From: Planktothrix tepida PCC 9214
GTDB taxonomy: Bacteria; Cyanobacteriota; Cyanobacteriia; Cyanobacteriales; Microcoleaceae
DNA length: 64,000 bases
Reading direction: 5' to 3'
NCBI RefSeq assembly: GCF_900009145.1
Contig: NZ_LN889796.1
Location: forward strand, 313,602 to 377,601
In this document: positions 34,451 through 43,880 of the stretch, piece after piece
How the letters are laid out: each line of letters starts with the position of its first letter
Numbering within the stretch: the first letter of the stretch is position 1
Made by a program: the position numbers and the translations under genes
Notes under the pieces: model-generated
What the model was told of the DNA's origin: nothing
Database searches by the model: none
What the model saw: only the letters and a program-made list of their open reading frames with translations

Positions 34451-35752
34451 GTGAATTCTATGAGTCAGCTAGGGATGGATCTGATATCAGTAGGAACAAT
34501 GCTCCTCATCGTGGTGATTGTGATCCTTCTAATTCTTTATTTTCGAGGGGTTTTTCGAGACAAACACCACTATCAGATTAGAAATTTACCCCCACCCACC
34601 GCCGATAATTTTGCTTTTACCGTTGCCTGTCTATCGGATTCCTACATTACCGCAGGACAAGTCACCGGGTTTTGGGTCGAAGCGGATCAAATTTATGCAG
34701 CCCGACTGGATGCTATTCGCAAAGCCCAAACGGTGATTCAGTTTGAAACTTATATGATGACACCGGGGCGACGGGCTAATGAGTTTGCAGCCGCCTTGGT
34801 TGAACGCGCTCAAGCGGGGGTTAGAGTTCAACTGTTAGCGGATAATTATGGCAGCCAATCGATGTCTCCCGACTATTGGCAACGGTTGGAAGCCGCCGGG
34901 GTGGAAGTTGAATTATTTAATGAATTAAGTTGGAAAGATTTAAGCTATCATCTCAAACGCAATCATCGGAAGTTATTGTTAATTGATCAACATCTAGCGA
35001 TGATTGGAGGGGCGGGAATTTCCGATGAGTGGGATGGTTTAGATGGGAATGGTTGTTGCTGTCCTTGGTTTGACTATGAAATTGCCTTTGAAGGCCCTCT
35101 AGTTGCCCGGTTACGGGGTATTTTTCTACAACATTGGATGGATGGTGGCGGTGTGGCGGATTTGGCTTTAGATCCTTTGGTTTTGACTCCTGAACATGAA
35201 CCGAAGGTAATTATTACCCCCGGAGAAGATCCGAGTTATCGAGATTCAGAAATTCGCTCTTTATATCAATCTTTAATTCAGGCTTCTCAATATCGACTTT
35301 GGATTGCTAGTCCCTATTTTTTACCTGATCCGAGTTCCCGTAGAGTTTTATTTGAGGCGAAGCGCAGAGGGGTAGATATTCGGATTTTAACGATGGGAAA
35401 AACCTGTGATAAACCGTTTGTTCATTATACGTCCCGTGAATTGTACGGTTATTTATTGCAGGGAGGAATTGAGATTTATGAATATCAAAAAAGCATGATG
35501 CACGCTAAGGCGTGGTTAGTTGATGAGCATTGGGTGAGTTTAGGTAGTGCTAATTTTGATCCGCGTAGTTTGTTTAAGAATGATGAGTTAAATCTTTCTA
35601 CGTCTGAACCTGAAGTGATTCCCCAAATAGAAACGTTTTTTAAACAGGGTTTTGCCAATAGTTATTTGGTGAATCGCAAAGATTGGCAACGTCGGTCTAG
35701 GGTGGAACGGTTAATCGGACAATTCTGTTTATTATTTTTCTGGCAACTTTAA
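34451..35752 (+). CDS. Phospholipase D family protein (cardiolipin synthase-like)
   Basis: 433 aa. An N-terminal membrane helix (about 10-30) precedes two HKD motifs: HRKLLLIDQHLAMIGG (about 173-188) and MHAKAWLVDEHWVSLGSAN (about 350-368). Two such motifs and the membrane anchor are typical of bacterial cardiolipin synthases, which join two phosphatidylglycerols; other PLD-family phosphatidyltransferases remain possible. Met4 (34460) is an alternative start. The stop codon is followed immediately by a heptameric repeat tract. Confidence 0.8.
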   Translation: MNSMSQLGMDLISVGTMLLIVVIVILLILYFRGVFRDKHHYQIRNLPPPTADNFAFTVACLSDSYITAGQVTGFWVEADQIYAARLDAIRKAQTVIQFETYMMTPGRRANEFAAALVERAQAGVRVQLLADNYGSQSMSPDYWQRLEAAGVEVELFNELSWKDLSYHLKRNHRKLLLIDQHLAMIGGAGISDEWDGLDGNGCCCPWFDYEIAFEGPLVARLRGIFLQHWMDGGGVADLALDPLVLTPEHEPKVIITPGEDPSYRDSEIRSLYQSLIQASQYRLWIASPYFLPDPSSRRVLFEAKRRGVDIRILTMGKTCDKPFVHYTSRELYGYLLQGGIEIYEYQKSMMHAKAWLVDEHWVSLGSANFDPRSLFKNDELNLSTSEPEVIPQIETFFKQGFANSYLVNRKDWQRRSRVERLIGQFCLLFFWQL

Positions 35753-35753
35753 T

Positions 35754-35837
35754 CAGTTATCAGTTATCAGTTGTCAGTTGTCAGTTGTCAGTTATCAGTT
35801 GTCAGTTGTCAGTTATTAGTTGTCAGTTATTAGTTAT
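35754..35837. repeat. Heptameric tandem repeat, 12 units
   Basis: Twelve 7-bp units of CAGTT(A/G)T (two units start with T) run without interruption from one base after the phospholipase stop codon. Short tandem heptamers of this kind are well known in filamentous cyanobacteria. Confidence 0.9.
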
Positions 35838-35846
35838 TAACTTACA

Positions 35847-35999
35847 ATAAACAACAGTACCCAAATCCGGTTTCCTCAGTGATTTCCTCTCCTGTGTTGG
35901 ATGATGTAGAGTTGCACTAAGGTTTAATGCTTAGTTGCATTGCTCCCTTTACCATAATTGGGGGAAGTGTAAGGATTAACGATGGGTACTGTTGTTTAT
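35847..35999. mobile_element. Possible 153-bp MITE with 17-bp perfect inverted ends
   Basis: ATAAACAACAGTACCCA (35847-35863) is the exact reverse complement of TGGGTACTGTTGTTTAT (35983-35999). The interior is non-coding and contains a smaller hairpin (TGCACTAAG/CTTAGTTGCA). No matching flanking duplication is evident. Confidence 0.5.
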
Positions 36000-36523
36000 A
36001 TTCGACTTCGACGAAACAAATTGTTTTGACGTTTAACAGCGTAACCTACCTCCTAGTCAAACTGAGGAATTTCCTCATTTACAATTTATCAAATTCGGAG
36101 TTGTAAACTTGTTAATCACGAAGCTACATTGCTCCCGGTTGATTCACTTGAGGAAATATCAGCAACCAAAGGAAGAGGTGCTGCGGAAGATGACAGACGT
36201 TAGATGAAACAGTATTTTTACCTCCTAATTTCACTCAACTTCGATGCCCAATAAAACGTTTTTATGACCTCCTTTTAGATGAGATATAACCGTTTGAACA
36301 TCGTTTGCTTATCTGTCAGGGAAGCTTTCTTTGCTTCTGTTAATACTGTAATAAACCTTCCTCTGAATTGCAAGTGAAATCAACTAAAGTTAATCATTTG
36401 ATTCATTAACACTCTCTCAAATGTAAAGTTAAGTAACATTAAATTCTGCGTGGAATAGGCTTCTAATTTTGATATAGAGGGGATACCCACTGCTCAAACC
36501 GTTAATCAAGATTAACTCAAAAT
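36000..36523. other. Intergenic debris
   Basis: Short open fragments occur (for instance PPSQTEEFPHLQFIKFG near 36050) but every frame is interrupted within about 60 codons. Together with the repeats before it and the broken frame after it, this looks like decayed accessory DNA. Confidence 0.3.
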
Positions 36524-36715
36524 ATGGCCCAACCAAAATCGAAACCATTGCTTGAGGCTGCAATTTCAGCGTTTCACAATCAGATTGAAGTTCTTCGAGA
36601 GGAACATCAATAGATTTCTATTGACCTTAATAATGCACCCCAGGCTCTCGCAGAAGCTTACCGTCACCAAGCTCGGCAAATGGTACAACAGTCCGCAATG
36701 CGATCGCAGCCTTAG
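36524..36715 (+). pseudogene. Small ORF split by an in-frame TAG
   Basis: ATG at 36524 opens MAQPKSKPLLEAAISAF... and meets TAG at 36611-36613 after 29 codons; the same frame then continues for 33 codons (LNNAPQALAEAYRHQARQM) to TAG at 36713. Both halves have plausible amphipathic composition, which suggests one former ~63-aa protein. No family is recognised. Confidence 0.3.
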
Positions 36716-36797
36716 AACAATAACGGTACTGGAAATAGCAGTAATAGTTTTAAAATGCAGTCTAAATATTGATCAGCTTAAGCCCTAAAATTAAGGA

Positions 36798-36821
36798 TAG
36801 GGAACCCTTCAGGGTTCCCTA
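36798..36821 (-). terminator. Terminator-like hairpin after serS
   Basis: TAGGGAACCCT and AGGGTTCCCTA form a perfect 11-bp stem with a 2-nt loop, 4 bp past the serS stop codon. Confidence 0.6.
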
Positions 36822-36825
36822 CGAA

Positions 36826-38103
36826 TTAGAGGATTTCTCGTCCTAAATAGGGTTGTAAAACGTCAGGAATACGGATGGTTTCATCGGGTTGTTGATAATT
36901 TTCTAAAATCGCAGCCATAGTGCGACCAACGGCTAACCCAGAACCATTTAACGCATGAATATATTGTGTGCCTTTTTTACCCGCTTCTTTAAAGCGAATA
37001 TTGGCACGTCGAGCTTGAAAGTCCTTAACATTGGAACAACTAGAAATCTCGCGGTAGGTTCCCGCCGAGGGCAACCACACCTCAATATCATAACATTTTG
37101 CGGCGGAAAATCCTAAATCTCCCGTACATAATTCTATCACCCGATAAGGTAATTTTAACGCTTGTAAAACCCCTTCGGCATCCTGTACTAATTTCTCATG
37201 TTCTGCTTCGGATGTTTCAGGATGAACCAGTTTCACCATTTCCACTTTATTAAATTGGTGTAACCGAATTAACCCCCTGGTATCTTTCCCATAACTTCCG
37301 GCTTCTCGACGAAAACAAGGGGTATAGGAACAATGATAAATGGGTAATTGTTCTGCGTCTAAAATCTCATCTCGATACAAATTCATCACGGATACTTCAG
37401 AGGTTGGAATTAACCATAAATCATCGGAATCACATTTAAAACTTTCTTCGGCAAATTTCGGTAGTTGACCCGTTGCAGTTAAGGATGTACTATTAACTAA
37501 TAACGGGGGCATGATTTCAATATAACCGTTATTCGTATGGCGATCTAACATAAATTGAATTAATGATCGTTCTAAGGCAGCACCTGCACCTTTTAACGCT
37601 ACAAATCGGGTTTGAGCGACTTTAACCGCCTGTTTAAACTCTAATAAATTCAGTTTTTCTCCAATATCTGCATGATGCAAAATATTAGGATTTTGGGGAA
37701 TATATTCATCCCCCCAGCGTCTAATTTCTACATTCTCCCGTTCATCTTTTCCTACCGGAGTAGATTCACTGGGTAAATTAGGAATGGGTAATAATAATTG
37801 AGTGATTTGAGCATCAATTTCTTTTTCCTTCGGTTCCAATTCACTCAACTGGATTTTGAGTTGTTGACCTTCCTCTCTTAAGGCTTTAATTTCTTCCCCT
37901 TTCGGGTCACATCCTGATTTAATTTTCTCCCCAACTAATTTACCAATATCATTACTTCGGGTTTGCAATACAATGCGTTCCTGTTCCAGTTGGCGGCGTT
38001 GTTCATCTAAGGTTAAAATCGGTTGCAAATCATACTCGCCTCGTACCTTTAGGCGTTCTTGCACTTCGACTGGATTTTCCCGAATTAATTTAATATCTAA
38101 CAC
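36826..38103 (-). CDS. serS: Seryl-tRNA synthetase
   Basis: Class II aminoacyl-tRNA synthetase that charges tRNA-Ser and tRNA-Sec. The N-terminal ~110 residues form the tRNA-binding coiled coil ([19 protein letters not shown]). Motif 2 is [21 protein letters not shown] (about 264-284, read in two parts) and motif 3 is [19 protein letters not shown] (about 388-406). Length 425 aa is standard. Confidence 0.96.
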   Translation of the reverse strand: MLDIKLIRENPVEVQERLKVRGEYDLQPILTLDEQRRQLEQERIVLQTRSNDIGKLVGEKIKSGCDPKGEEIKALREEGQQLKIQLSELEPKEKEIDAQITQLLLPIPNLPSESTPVGKDERENVEIRRWGDEYIPQNPNILHHADIGEKLNLLEFKQAVKVAQTRFVALKGAGAALERSLIQFMLDRHTNNGYIEIMPPLLVNSTSLTATGQLPKFAEESFKCDSDDLWLIPTSEVSVMNLYRDEILDAEQLPIYHCSYTPCFRREAGSYGKDTRGLIRLHQFNKVEMVKLVHPETSEAEHEKLVQDAEGVLQALKLPYRVIELCTGDLGFSAAKCYDIEVWLPSAGTYREISSCSNVKDFQARRANIRFKEAGKKGTQYIHALNGSGLAVGRTMAAILENYQQPDETIRIPDVLQPYLGREIL

Positions 38104-38212
38104 GGCGTTCCCTTCAATACTGCTTGATTTTGGATTATGGGTTTATCTTTATAGTCTACTCCATTCAGGCAACATCAAATAGAAGGGAACCCAAAAGTTA
38201 TCGATTCATCAA

Positions 38213-39592
38213 TTATCTCCACCCTTCCCAAGGCGTAACTTCCAGCAGTCCAGAGGGGGATAAGACAACCTGGAATTGAGCAAAAGATTGAGAGAGAGAT
38301 TGAGCATCTGGTTGGAACAAGGGGGCGGTTTTTTGCATTTTCTGAACGGCAGCTGAGTTAAAAGGTTTATAAGCAATAATTTTCCCTTTTTCATTTAAAG
38401 TAACTTGATAAATCAAAGTATCCTTAAGCATTAAATTAGCTTGCCAACGTTGATCAATTGTATCATAAAGTTGTTGATTTAAGTGTTGAATAGATTCCCT
38501 ATTGGTGATGGGGATAGGTGCTTGTTGTACTGAAGGTTGAGAAGTAGTAGAAGCAGAAGGCTGAACATGAACCATTGACCAAAGTTTAATTGTTTCATCC
38601 CCACTGGCACTCGCTAAAATTGTACCTTTAGGATTAAAAACTAATGACCAAACGGGATGATGATGTTCGGATAACTGATTTAGGAGTCCTCCTGTATTCG
38701 GATTCCATAAATTAATGGTTTTATCATAACTACCGGTCGCTAAAATATCTCCTTTGGGGCTAAAAATAACACACAAAACGTCGGCGGAATGGTGATTTAA
38801 GGTATGTAGAACTTTCCCGGTTTTAAAGTTCCACAATTTCACGCTATGGTCTGCACTACCACTGGCTAAAATTTTGCCATTGGGACTAAAAGCTAAGGCG
38901 TGAACCCTTGCAGAATGCTGCATTAAGGTATACTTTCCTTCATCGGTTAAAGACCAAATTGTAATATTACCATTTTCGCTTCCCGTTGCTAAAGTTTGAC
39001 GATCAGAACTAAAGGCAATGGAAGTTACCCAATCTTTATTATCAAGGATTTTTAGAAGTTGACCTGTAGACAAATTCCACAACCGAATGGTTTGATCTGT
39101 ACTCCCAGAAGCTAATAGTTTACCATCGGGACTAATGGCAATTGCCTTAATATCATCGCTATGACCTTTGAGGCTTTGAATCAGTTGACCTGTTGTAAAA
39201 TTCCACAGTTTAATTTCATTATCCCAACTCGCACTAATAAGCATTTTTCCATCAGGACTCAGGGCTAAAGATTCAACGGCATCAACGTGAGCGTTTAAGG
39301 TTTTTTGTAATTGACCCGTTTGCAAATTCCAAATTTTAATTAACCCTCCATAACCTCCACTAATTAATGTTTGACTATCGGGAGTCATTGCAATCGCATA
39401 AATCCATCCTGAATGATCTTTTAAGGTTTTCATAGAGGACAACGATAAACTCGATTTAAGATCAGGAGATGTTGCGTTTAATCTTGAGAAATTCTTTGCT
39501 AATGGAACACCCATCACGACTGCGGTTGTAATCGCTAAAGCCGTTGATATTTTCCAATTTAATTCTTTAACAAACATCTGATGTGACTCCAT
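38213..39592 (-). CDS. Membrane-anchored WD40 protein
   Basis: 459 aa. A hydrophobic helix at about 13-32 anchors or exports the protein. Seven WD repeats follow (about 50-340), each with the pattern LAxSPDGK-LASGSxDxTIKLWN, forming one beta-propeller. The last ~100 residues (DTIDQRWQANLMLKDTLIYQV...) are a separate domain found in other cyanobacterial proteins. Probably a scaffold on the periplasmic side; partner unknown. It is 25 bp after the ferric-reductase-like gene in the same direction. Confidence 0.8.
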   Translation of the reverse strand: MESHQMFVKELNWKISTALAITTAVVMGVPLAKNFSRLNATSPDLKSSLSLSSMKTLKDHSGWIYAIAMTPDSQTLISGGYGGLIKIWNLQTGQLQKTLNAHVDAVESLALSPDGKMLISASWDNEIKLWNFTTGQLIQSLKGHSDDIKAIAISPDGKLLASGSTDQTIRLWNLSTGQLLKILDNKDWVTSIAFSSDRQTLATGSENGNITIWSLTDEGKYTLMQHSARVHALAFSPNGKILASGSADHSVKLWNFKTGKVLHTLNHHSADVLCVIFSPKGDILATGSYDKTINLWNPNTGGLLNQLSEHHHPVWSLVFNPKGTILASASGDETIKLWSMVHVQPSASTTSQPSVQQAPIPITNRESIQHLNQQLYDTIDQRWQANLMLKDTLIYQVTLNEKGKIIAYKPFNSAAVQKMQKTAPLFQPDAQSLSQSFAQFQVVLSPSGLLEVTPWEGWR

Positions 39593-39617
39593 GAAGATTG
39601 TAGAATAAAGACATCAA

Positions 39618-40163
39618 TTAAGATTTTACAGAAACTCGATTTTTAGATTGATGATGAACAATCCATTGACGATAGAGAAATAAAATAATAACGATTAACA
39701 TTACTACAATGCCAATGGGTGTTAAATATGTCCAATGGTGAGCCATAATTGCCCAAATATGCCAGGTTAATAAAAACATTGCTAAATAGGTTAACTGTTG
39801 TAATTTCTTCCAATTTTTCTTGAGGCGTTTAACACTCCAATCATTAGAAGTAATTGCCAATAACGTAAAAATCGTTAACGTTGAAGTGCCTTGAAAATAG
39901 AACCAATAGGTTTTAATATCTAACCAATCAAAATTTCTTTGTTTAATATAAATATAAGCATGACCAACCGCTAAACAAAATGATAAAAGACCAATCCAAC
40001 GCCGATATTTCAACAACCATTTAGGAATCCCTGTTTTAGTCGTGGCTGGGAAAACAATTCTTAACGTGGTTGGAAGTAATGTTAAAATATAAGCACCAAC
40101 CGCTAAAAATCCTAATAAAGCTGCAAAAGAAACTGGATTAAATTCAAGTTGAAATAGTTGCAT
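39618..40163 (-). CDS. Ferric-reductase-like haem membrane protein
   Basis: 181 aa with about five membrane helices. Paired His residues lie in opposite helices (FCLAVGHAYIY and FLLTWHIWAIMAHH), as in the haem-binding ferric reductase-like domain (MsrQ/YedZ, NOX). No FAD or NAD domain is attached, so an electron partner is expected. It shares a divergent promoter region with the two-component system that follows, whose regulator may control it (inference). Confidence 0.72.
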   Translation of the reverse strand: MQLFQLEFNPVSFAALLGFLAVGAYILTLLPTTLRIVFPATTKTGIPKWLLKYRRWIGLLSFCLAVGHAYIYIKQRNFDWLDIKTYWFYFQGTSTLTIFTLLAITSNDWSVKRLKKNWKKLQQLTYLAMFLLTWHIWAIMAHHWTYLTPIGIVVMLIVIILFLYRQWIVHHQSKNRVSVKS

Positions 40164-40285
40164 GGCTTAATTCCCTCATCCTGAATAGTTCTATTAAGCC
40201 AAGCTATAATTACCGCTTCCTTTCACGGAGATTACAAATTTGTAATATTATAAACTGATTAATCCCATTATTATTAAGGAAGCTT

Positions 40286-40318
40286 TCATCAAATTCTCAT
40301 CCAATTCTCATCAAACTT
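40286..40318 (+). promoter_or_regulatory. Three 11-bp direct repeats abutting a start codon
   Basis: TCATCAAATTC (40286-40296), TCATCCAATTC (40297-40307) and TCATCAAACTT (40308-40318) are head-to-tail with exact 11-bp phase, the spacing typical of OmpR/PhoB-family binding sites. The last unit ends at the base before the ATG of the response regulator and takes the place of a Shine-Dalgarno sequence. Confidence 0.6.
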
Positions 40319-40996
40319 ATGAATGTCCTGTTGATTGAAGATCAACCCAAAATCGCCAATTTTGTACAAATGGGTTTGAAAGAACAAGGGTTTGTAGTCA
40401 ACTATTGTGACAACGGCGATGACGGGTATTTAGAAGCGATGAACAATGACTATGATGTGATTGTTCTCGATATTATGATCCCCGGAAAAGATGGATTAGC
40501 CATTCTCAAAAGTCTCCGCAAAGCCGGACGGAATATTCCGGTTATTTTACTCACCGCACGCAATGAATTAGAAGACCGACTGGAAGGACTTAATTTAGGT
40601 GCAGATGACTATATTTCTAAACCTTTCTTTGTCGAAGAATTAATCGCGCGAATTCATGCAGTTGTCCGTCGGAGCATCGGAGAACGCCAAAATATTATTG
40701 CTTATGGCCCTCTAAAATTAGATCGAATTACCAGAGAAGTGACCTGTGATCAACAAATTGTTGAACTCACCACCCGTGAGTTTAATTTATTAGAATATTT
40801 GATGCGATCACCAGGACGAGTCTTAACTCGAACCCAAATTTTAGAACACGTTTGGGGGTATGATTTTAACCCGAATACAAATGTTGTCGATGTCTGTATT
40901 CAACGAATTAGAAAAAAAATTGATTGTATTGGAGGAAATGATTGTATTGAAAGTGTGCGCGGTGTAGGTTATCGCTTTCGGAAACCGGAGCCATGA
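40319..40996 (+). CDS. OmpR/PhoB-family response regulator
   Basis: 225 aa. Receiver domain with phospho-acceptor Asp51 (DVIVLDIMIPGKDG), switch Thr in LLTARN and Lys in ISKPF, followed by a winged-helix output domain (about 125-222, TREFNLLEYLMRSPGRVLTR). The kinase gene overlaps its stop codon by 4 bp (ATGA), so the two are translationally coupled. Repeats directly upstream suggest autoregulation. The signal is unknown. Confidence 0.92.
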   Translation: MNVLLIEDQPKIANFVQMGLKEQGFVVNYCDNGDDGYLEAMNNDYDVIVLDIMIPGKDGLAILKSLRKAGRNIPVILLTARNELEDRLEGLNLGADDYISKPFFVEELIARIHAVVRRSIGERQNIIAYGPLKLDRITREVTCDQQIVELTTREFNLLEYLMRSPGRVLTRTQILEHVWGYDFNPNTNVVDVCIQRIRKKIDCIGGNDCIESVRGVGYRFRKPEP

Positions 40997-42501
40997 ACAT
41001 GAAACGCCACTCTTTTCGAGTCCGTATTGCTCTATTATCAGCAACCCTTACCGGAGCTTCTCTAATCGCTTTTAGCGTGGTATTTTGGTGGCTGATATAT
41101 AAGGCTTATTTAGGACGTTTAGATGCAGAACTCAAAAATCAATTATTACAAACCAATCATCTACAAGAGCAACCTTCATTACAAGTTTATGAAACTCGAT
41201 TAACCCATAATTTTAACGATACTCCGATCATATTTTGGCTAATTGATAGAGAGGGTTTTACTCAATATCGCTCCCCCAATATGCCAAATCTTAACCTCCA
41301 GATTTCTAATTTTCCCCAGTCTTCTGATCCCCCTCCTCCTGATTTTCCCCATACTCCCGATAGGCCTCGTCCCCCTGATTTTCCCCATACTCCCCGTCGT
41401 CCGCGCCGTCCTCCTCATAATTTTGAGTCCCATTTCCCTCCCCCCCCTCCTCCCCCTCCTCCTCAACTTAAAATTATGACCCGACGGTCTTCTTCGGGAT
41501 TGTGGCGTGTCGGTTTAGTGACGTTTCCCCATCAAAAAGTAGCAATCGCCGTGAGTTTAAGTGGGATTGATCAGGAAATGGCATCAATCCGAAATGGGTT
41601 TTTAGTGTCAATTCCCATCCTGTTATTAATGATTGTAGGTGCTTCTTGGCTTTTATCAAGTAGTGCATTACATCCGATTCAACGATTAACAAAAAGTATC
41701 CAGCAAGTGACAGTAAAAGGATTAGATCAGCGCGTTCCTATCAACACAACAGATATTGAATTTGTCGAATTAATTCAAGTGTTTAATCAAATGTTAGAAC
41801 GTTTAGAACGTAGCTTTAAACAAGCGTCTCGCTTCAGTGGGGATGCGGCTCATGAACTCAAAACTCCCCTGGCTATTCTTCAAGGAGAATTAGAACAAAT
41901 GTTACAAAAAGCAGAAACAGAATCATCTACACAGCAAGCCTTAAGTCATCTTTTAGATGAAGTTAGACGTTTAGGAGGAACAACCCGAAAATTATTATTA
42001 TTATCCTTAGCTGATGCTGGACAAATGCGATTGTATCAAACCCCGGTCAATTTATCTTCAGTGTTAGCAGACCAGATAGAAGATATAGAATTATTAGCCC
42101 CCCATTTAATCATTCAAACCGAAATTAATCCTGAATTAATGGTATCAGGAGATCAAGATTTATTAACCCAAGTTTTACAAAATTTAATTGGTAACGCAAT
42201 TAAATATAATTTGCCAGAAGGTTGGATCAAAATTCAAGGCTATAAACGGGGTAAAAAGGTTATCATTACTGTTAGTAATACCTCAAAAGATATTCCCCTT
42301 AAAGATCGAGATCGTTTATTTGATCGCTTCTATCGAGGTGATCCGGCGCGAACTCGCCAAATTGAAGGTATCGGATTAGGATTAAGTTTAGCACGGGAAA
42401 TTGCCCGCGCCCATCAAGGAGATTTGACGTTAGATCCCCCTCAATTGGGTCAAACCTCCTTTACCTTGACTCTTCCCCAAGCGGGGTCAAAATTGGTGTA
42501 A
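40993..42501 (+). CDS. Sensor histidine kinase with Pro-rich periplasmic segment
   Basis: 502 aa, inner membrane. Helices at about 12-34 and 198-222 enclose a periplasmic region whose middle (about 105-155) is highly Pro-rich, with PDFPHTPDRPRPPDF-type repeats and a run of nine Pro. HAMP follows, then HisKA with the phospho-acceptor in DAAHELKTPLAIL (about 285-297), and HATPase with N-box NLIGNAIKYN and G-box GIGLGLSLA. Partner of the overlapping regulator gene. The Pro-rich part differs from ordinary CHASE/Cache sensors and may span peptidoglycan or bind a metal via its His residues (inference). Confidence 0.9.
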   Translation: MNMKRHSFRVRIALLSATLTGASLIAFSVVFWWLIYKAYLGRLDAELKNQLLQTNHLQEQPSLQVYETRLTHNFNDTPIIFWLIDREGFTQYRSPNMPNLNLQISNFPQSSDPPPPDFPHTPDRPRPPDFPHTPRRPRRPPHNFESHFPPPPPPPPPQLKIMTRRSSSGLWRVGLVTFPHQKVAIAVSLSGIDQEMASIRNGFLVSIPILLLMIVGASWLLSSSALHPIQRLTKSIQQVTVKGLDQRVPINTTDIEFVELIQVFNQMLERLERSFKQASRFSGDAAHELKTPLAILQGELEQMLQKAETESSTQQALSHLLDEVRRLGGTTRKLLLLSLADAGQMRLYQTPVNLSSVLADQIEDIELLAPHLIIQTEINPELMVSGDQDLLTQVLQNLIGNAIKYNLPEGWIKIQGYKRGKKVIITVSNTSKDIPLKDRDRLFDRFYRGDPARTRQIEGIGLGLSLAREIARAHQGDLTLDPPQLGQTSFTLTLPQAGSKLV

Positions 42502-42554
42502 TTTTTGATAAATTTATCTACAATAGTATTACCTCTTAATTGTTATTGTTGTTT

Positions 42555-43034
42555 ATGAATCACACTCTAGAAACCCTGAACCCCTCTTTGAACACATCAA
42601 CTTCTTGGAAAATTAAATTGCTTTATGATGGTGAATGTCCCTTATGTTTACGAGAAGTAAATTTTTTACAGAAACGGGACGCAGGACGAGGATTAATTGC
42701 CTTTGTTAATATTAGTGATATTAATTATCGTCCTGAAGATCATGGTGGGATTTCCTTTGAAGCCGCAATGGGACGAATTCATGGCTTACTTCCTGATGGC
42801 ACAATCATCCAAAATTTAGAAGTATTTTATCAAATTTATCAACTTTTGGGGCTGGGTTGGATTTATGCACCCACTCGCTGGCCATTAATTGGCGCAGTCA
42901 TGAATACACTCTATGAAATTTGGGCTGACTGGCGACTAAAGTTAACGGGACGGCCCAATTTAGCCACATTAGTTAAACTGCGTCAGGACTCTTTAACCTC
43001 TGAAACCCCATCAGAATGCCGTTGTCAGCGTTAA
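42555..43034 (+). CDS. Thiol-disulfide oxidoreductase-like DCC family protein
   Basis: About 159 aa from the ATG at 42555; an in-frame TTG at 42540 is less likely. The DCC family signature is clear: LLYDGECPLCLREVNFL (about 23-39) with a CPLC redox-type motif, and a later GLGWIYAPTRWPLIG segment. The exact reaction is unknown for most members. Confidence 0.8.
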   Translation: MNHTLETLNPSLNTSTSWKIKLLYDGECPLCLREVNFLQKRDAGRGLIAFVNISDINYRPEDHGGISFEAAMGRIHGLLPDGTIIQNLEVFYQIYQLLGLGWIYAPTRWPLIGAVMNTLYEIWADWRLKLTGRPNLATLVKLRQDSLTSETPSECRCQR

Positions 43035-43195
43035 TTGCAGTGAAATTTCCTGCAAAACAAGGGGTTTTTACAATAGGGGGTGACACCCCTCATTTTATGT
43101 GTTATACTTCAATCATTAAGTAGATGCACCCTGAATTTATCTCCCGCAGTGCGAACTGAGAGGGAGATTTTTGTTTAGATTGGTTTTCAACTCCT

Positions 43196-43432
43196 ATGGT
43201 GTCTTTCAATCCTAAAGGACAATTCAGCCGACCTATCTTCCAATATGGTCTTCTAGCGCTGATGACTTTAATACTCGGTGTAACTTTACCCCAGTTACCG
43301 TTTTGGGATCATTCCCATGTTCCCCACTCCGGGAAGGAAGTTTTGGTGCGTCAATTCCTGTCCCATGCGTCTGAACTCGCTATCCGTTATCAACAAAATC
43401 AAACGATTTCTTCCGTTTCCACCCAGAATTAA
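43196..43432 (+). CDS. Small single-helix hypothetical protein
   Basis: 78 aa with one hydrophobic segment (about 15-33, FQYGLLALMTLILGVTLPQ) that could be a membrane anchor or uncleaved signal. The mature part is polar with several His. No family recognised. A strong bidirectional terminator follows 12 bp after the stop. Confidence 0.5.
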   Translation: MVSFNPKGQFSRPIFQYGLLALMTLILGVTLPQLPFWDHSHVPHSGKEVLVRQFLSHASELAIRYQQNQTISSVSTQN

Positions 43433-43444
43433 TATAACCTCAAT

Positions 43445-43480
43445 AAAAAACCACCTCGGTTAGTTCCGAAGTGGTTTTTT
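43445..43480. terminator. Bidirectional intrinsic terminator
   Basis: AAAAAACCACCTCGG and CCGAAGTGGTTTTTT pair over 15 bp with one G-U, with a 6-nt loop and A/T runs at both ends. It separates the small membrane ORF from the convergent tmRNA gene. Confidence 0.85.
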
Positions 43481-43494
43481 AGGGTGTAAGGGAA

Positions 43495-43880
43495 TGGAGC
43501 ATATGGGAATCGAACCCATGTCCAGAACAAGTATTTACTCCTTGCTCATTCACAGACTTAGCCTTTCTGATCCTCAAGGCGGGAACCCTTCATTATCCCG
43601 AAGGGTGGGATGCACTGGTTAAATCTTAGCTAACTCTCAACCAGAGGAACGAAGTTAGAGCATCCGTTGGGGGTTGGTCTATTGTCCTTAACGGAGTCAA
43701 ACGATAGACGCTCGAACCTACAAGAGGTGTTTAGGCAGCAACAGCGGCTGATTTACGAGCAAAAGGAACGATATTGTTCGCAGTTACATTTTGTTTGAGC
43801 CTGGATTTACGAGAGGTGACTCACTCTCGGCCTGCATCACTTGGTAGCTTTCCTTACCCTGTCGAAACCAGTAATGCCCC
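43495..43880 (-). ncRNA. ssrA: tmRNA (trans-translation RNA)
   Basis: On the minus strand the 5' end GGGGCATTACTGGTTTCGACA and the 3' end GGTTCGATTCCCATATGCTCC-A form the tRNA-Ala-like half, here shown in two parts. The tag reading frame is at 43781-43731: GCG AAC AAT ... GCC TAA, giving ANNIVPFARKSAAVAA and stop, a typical cyanobacterial tag ending in the AA degron. It rescues stalled ribosomes. CCA is encoded in part (…CCA). The 78-aa plus frame at 43774-44010 is antisense noise. Confidence 0.95.

Noticed and set aside
36552-36788. 78-aa plus frame in the debris before serS
   Set aside because: It overlaps the more protein-like interrupted frame at 36524-36715 and has no start signal.
41239-41479. 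Basic or leucine-rich frames on both strands across the Pro-rich kinase segment
   Set aside because: They are shadows of a C-rich tandem repeat in the kinase gene.
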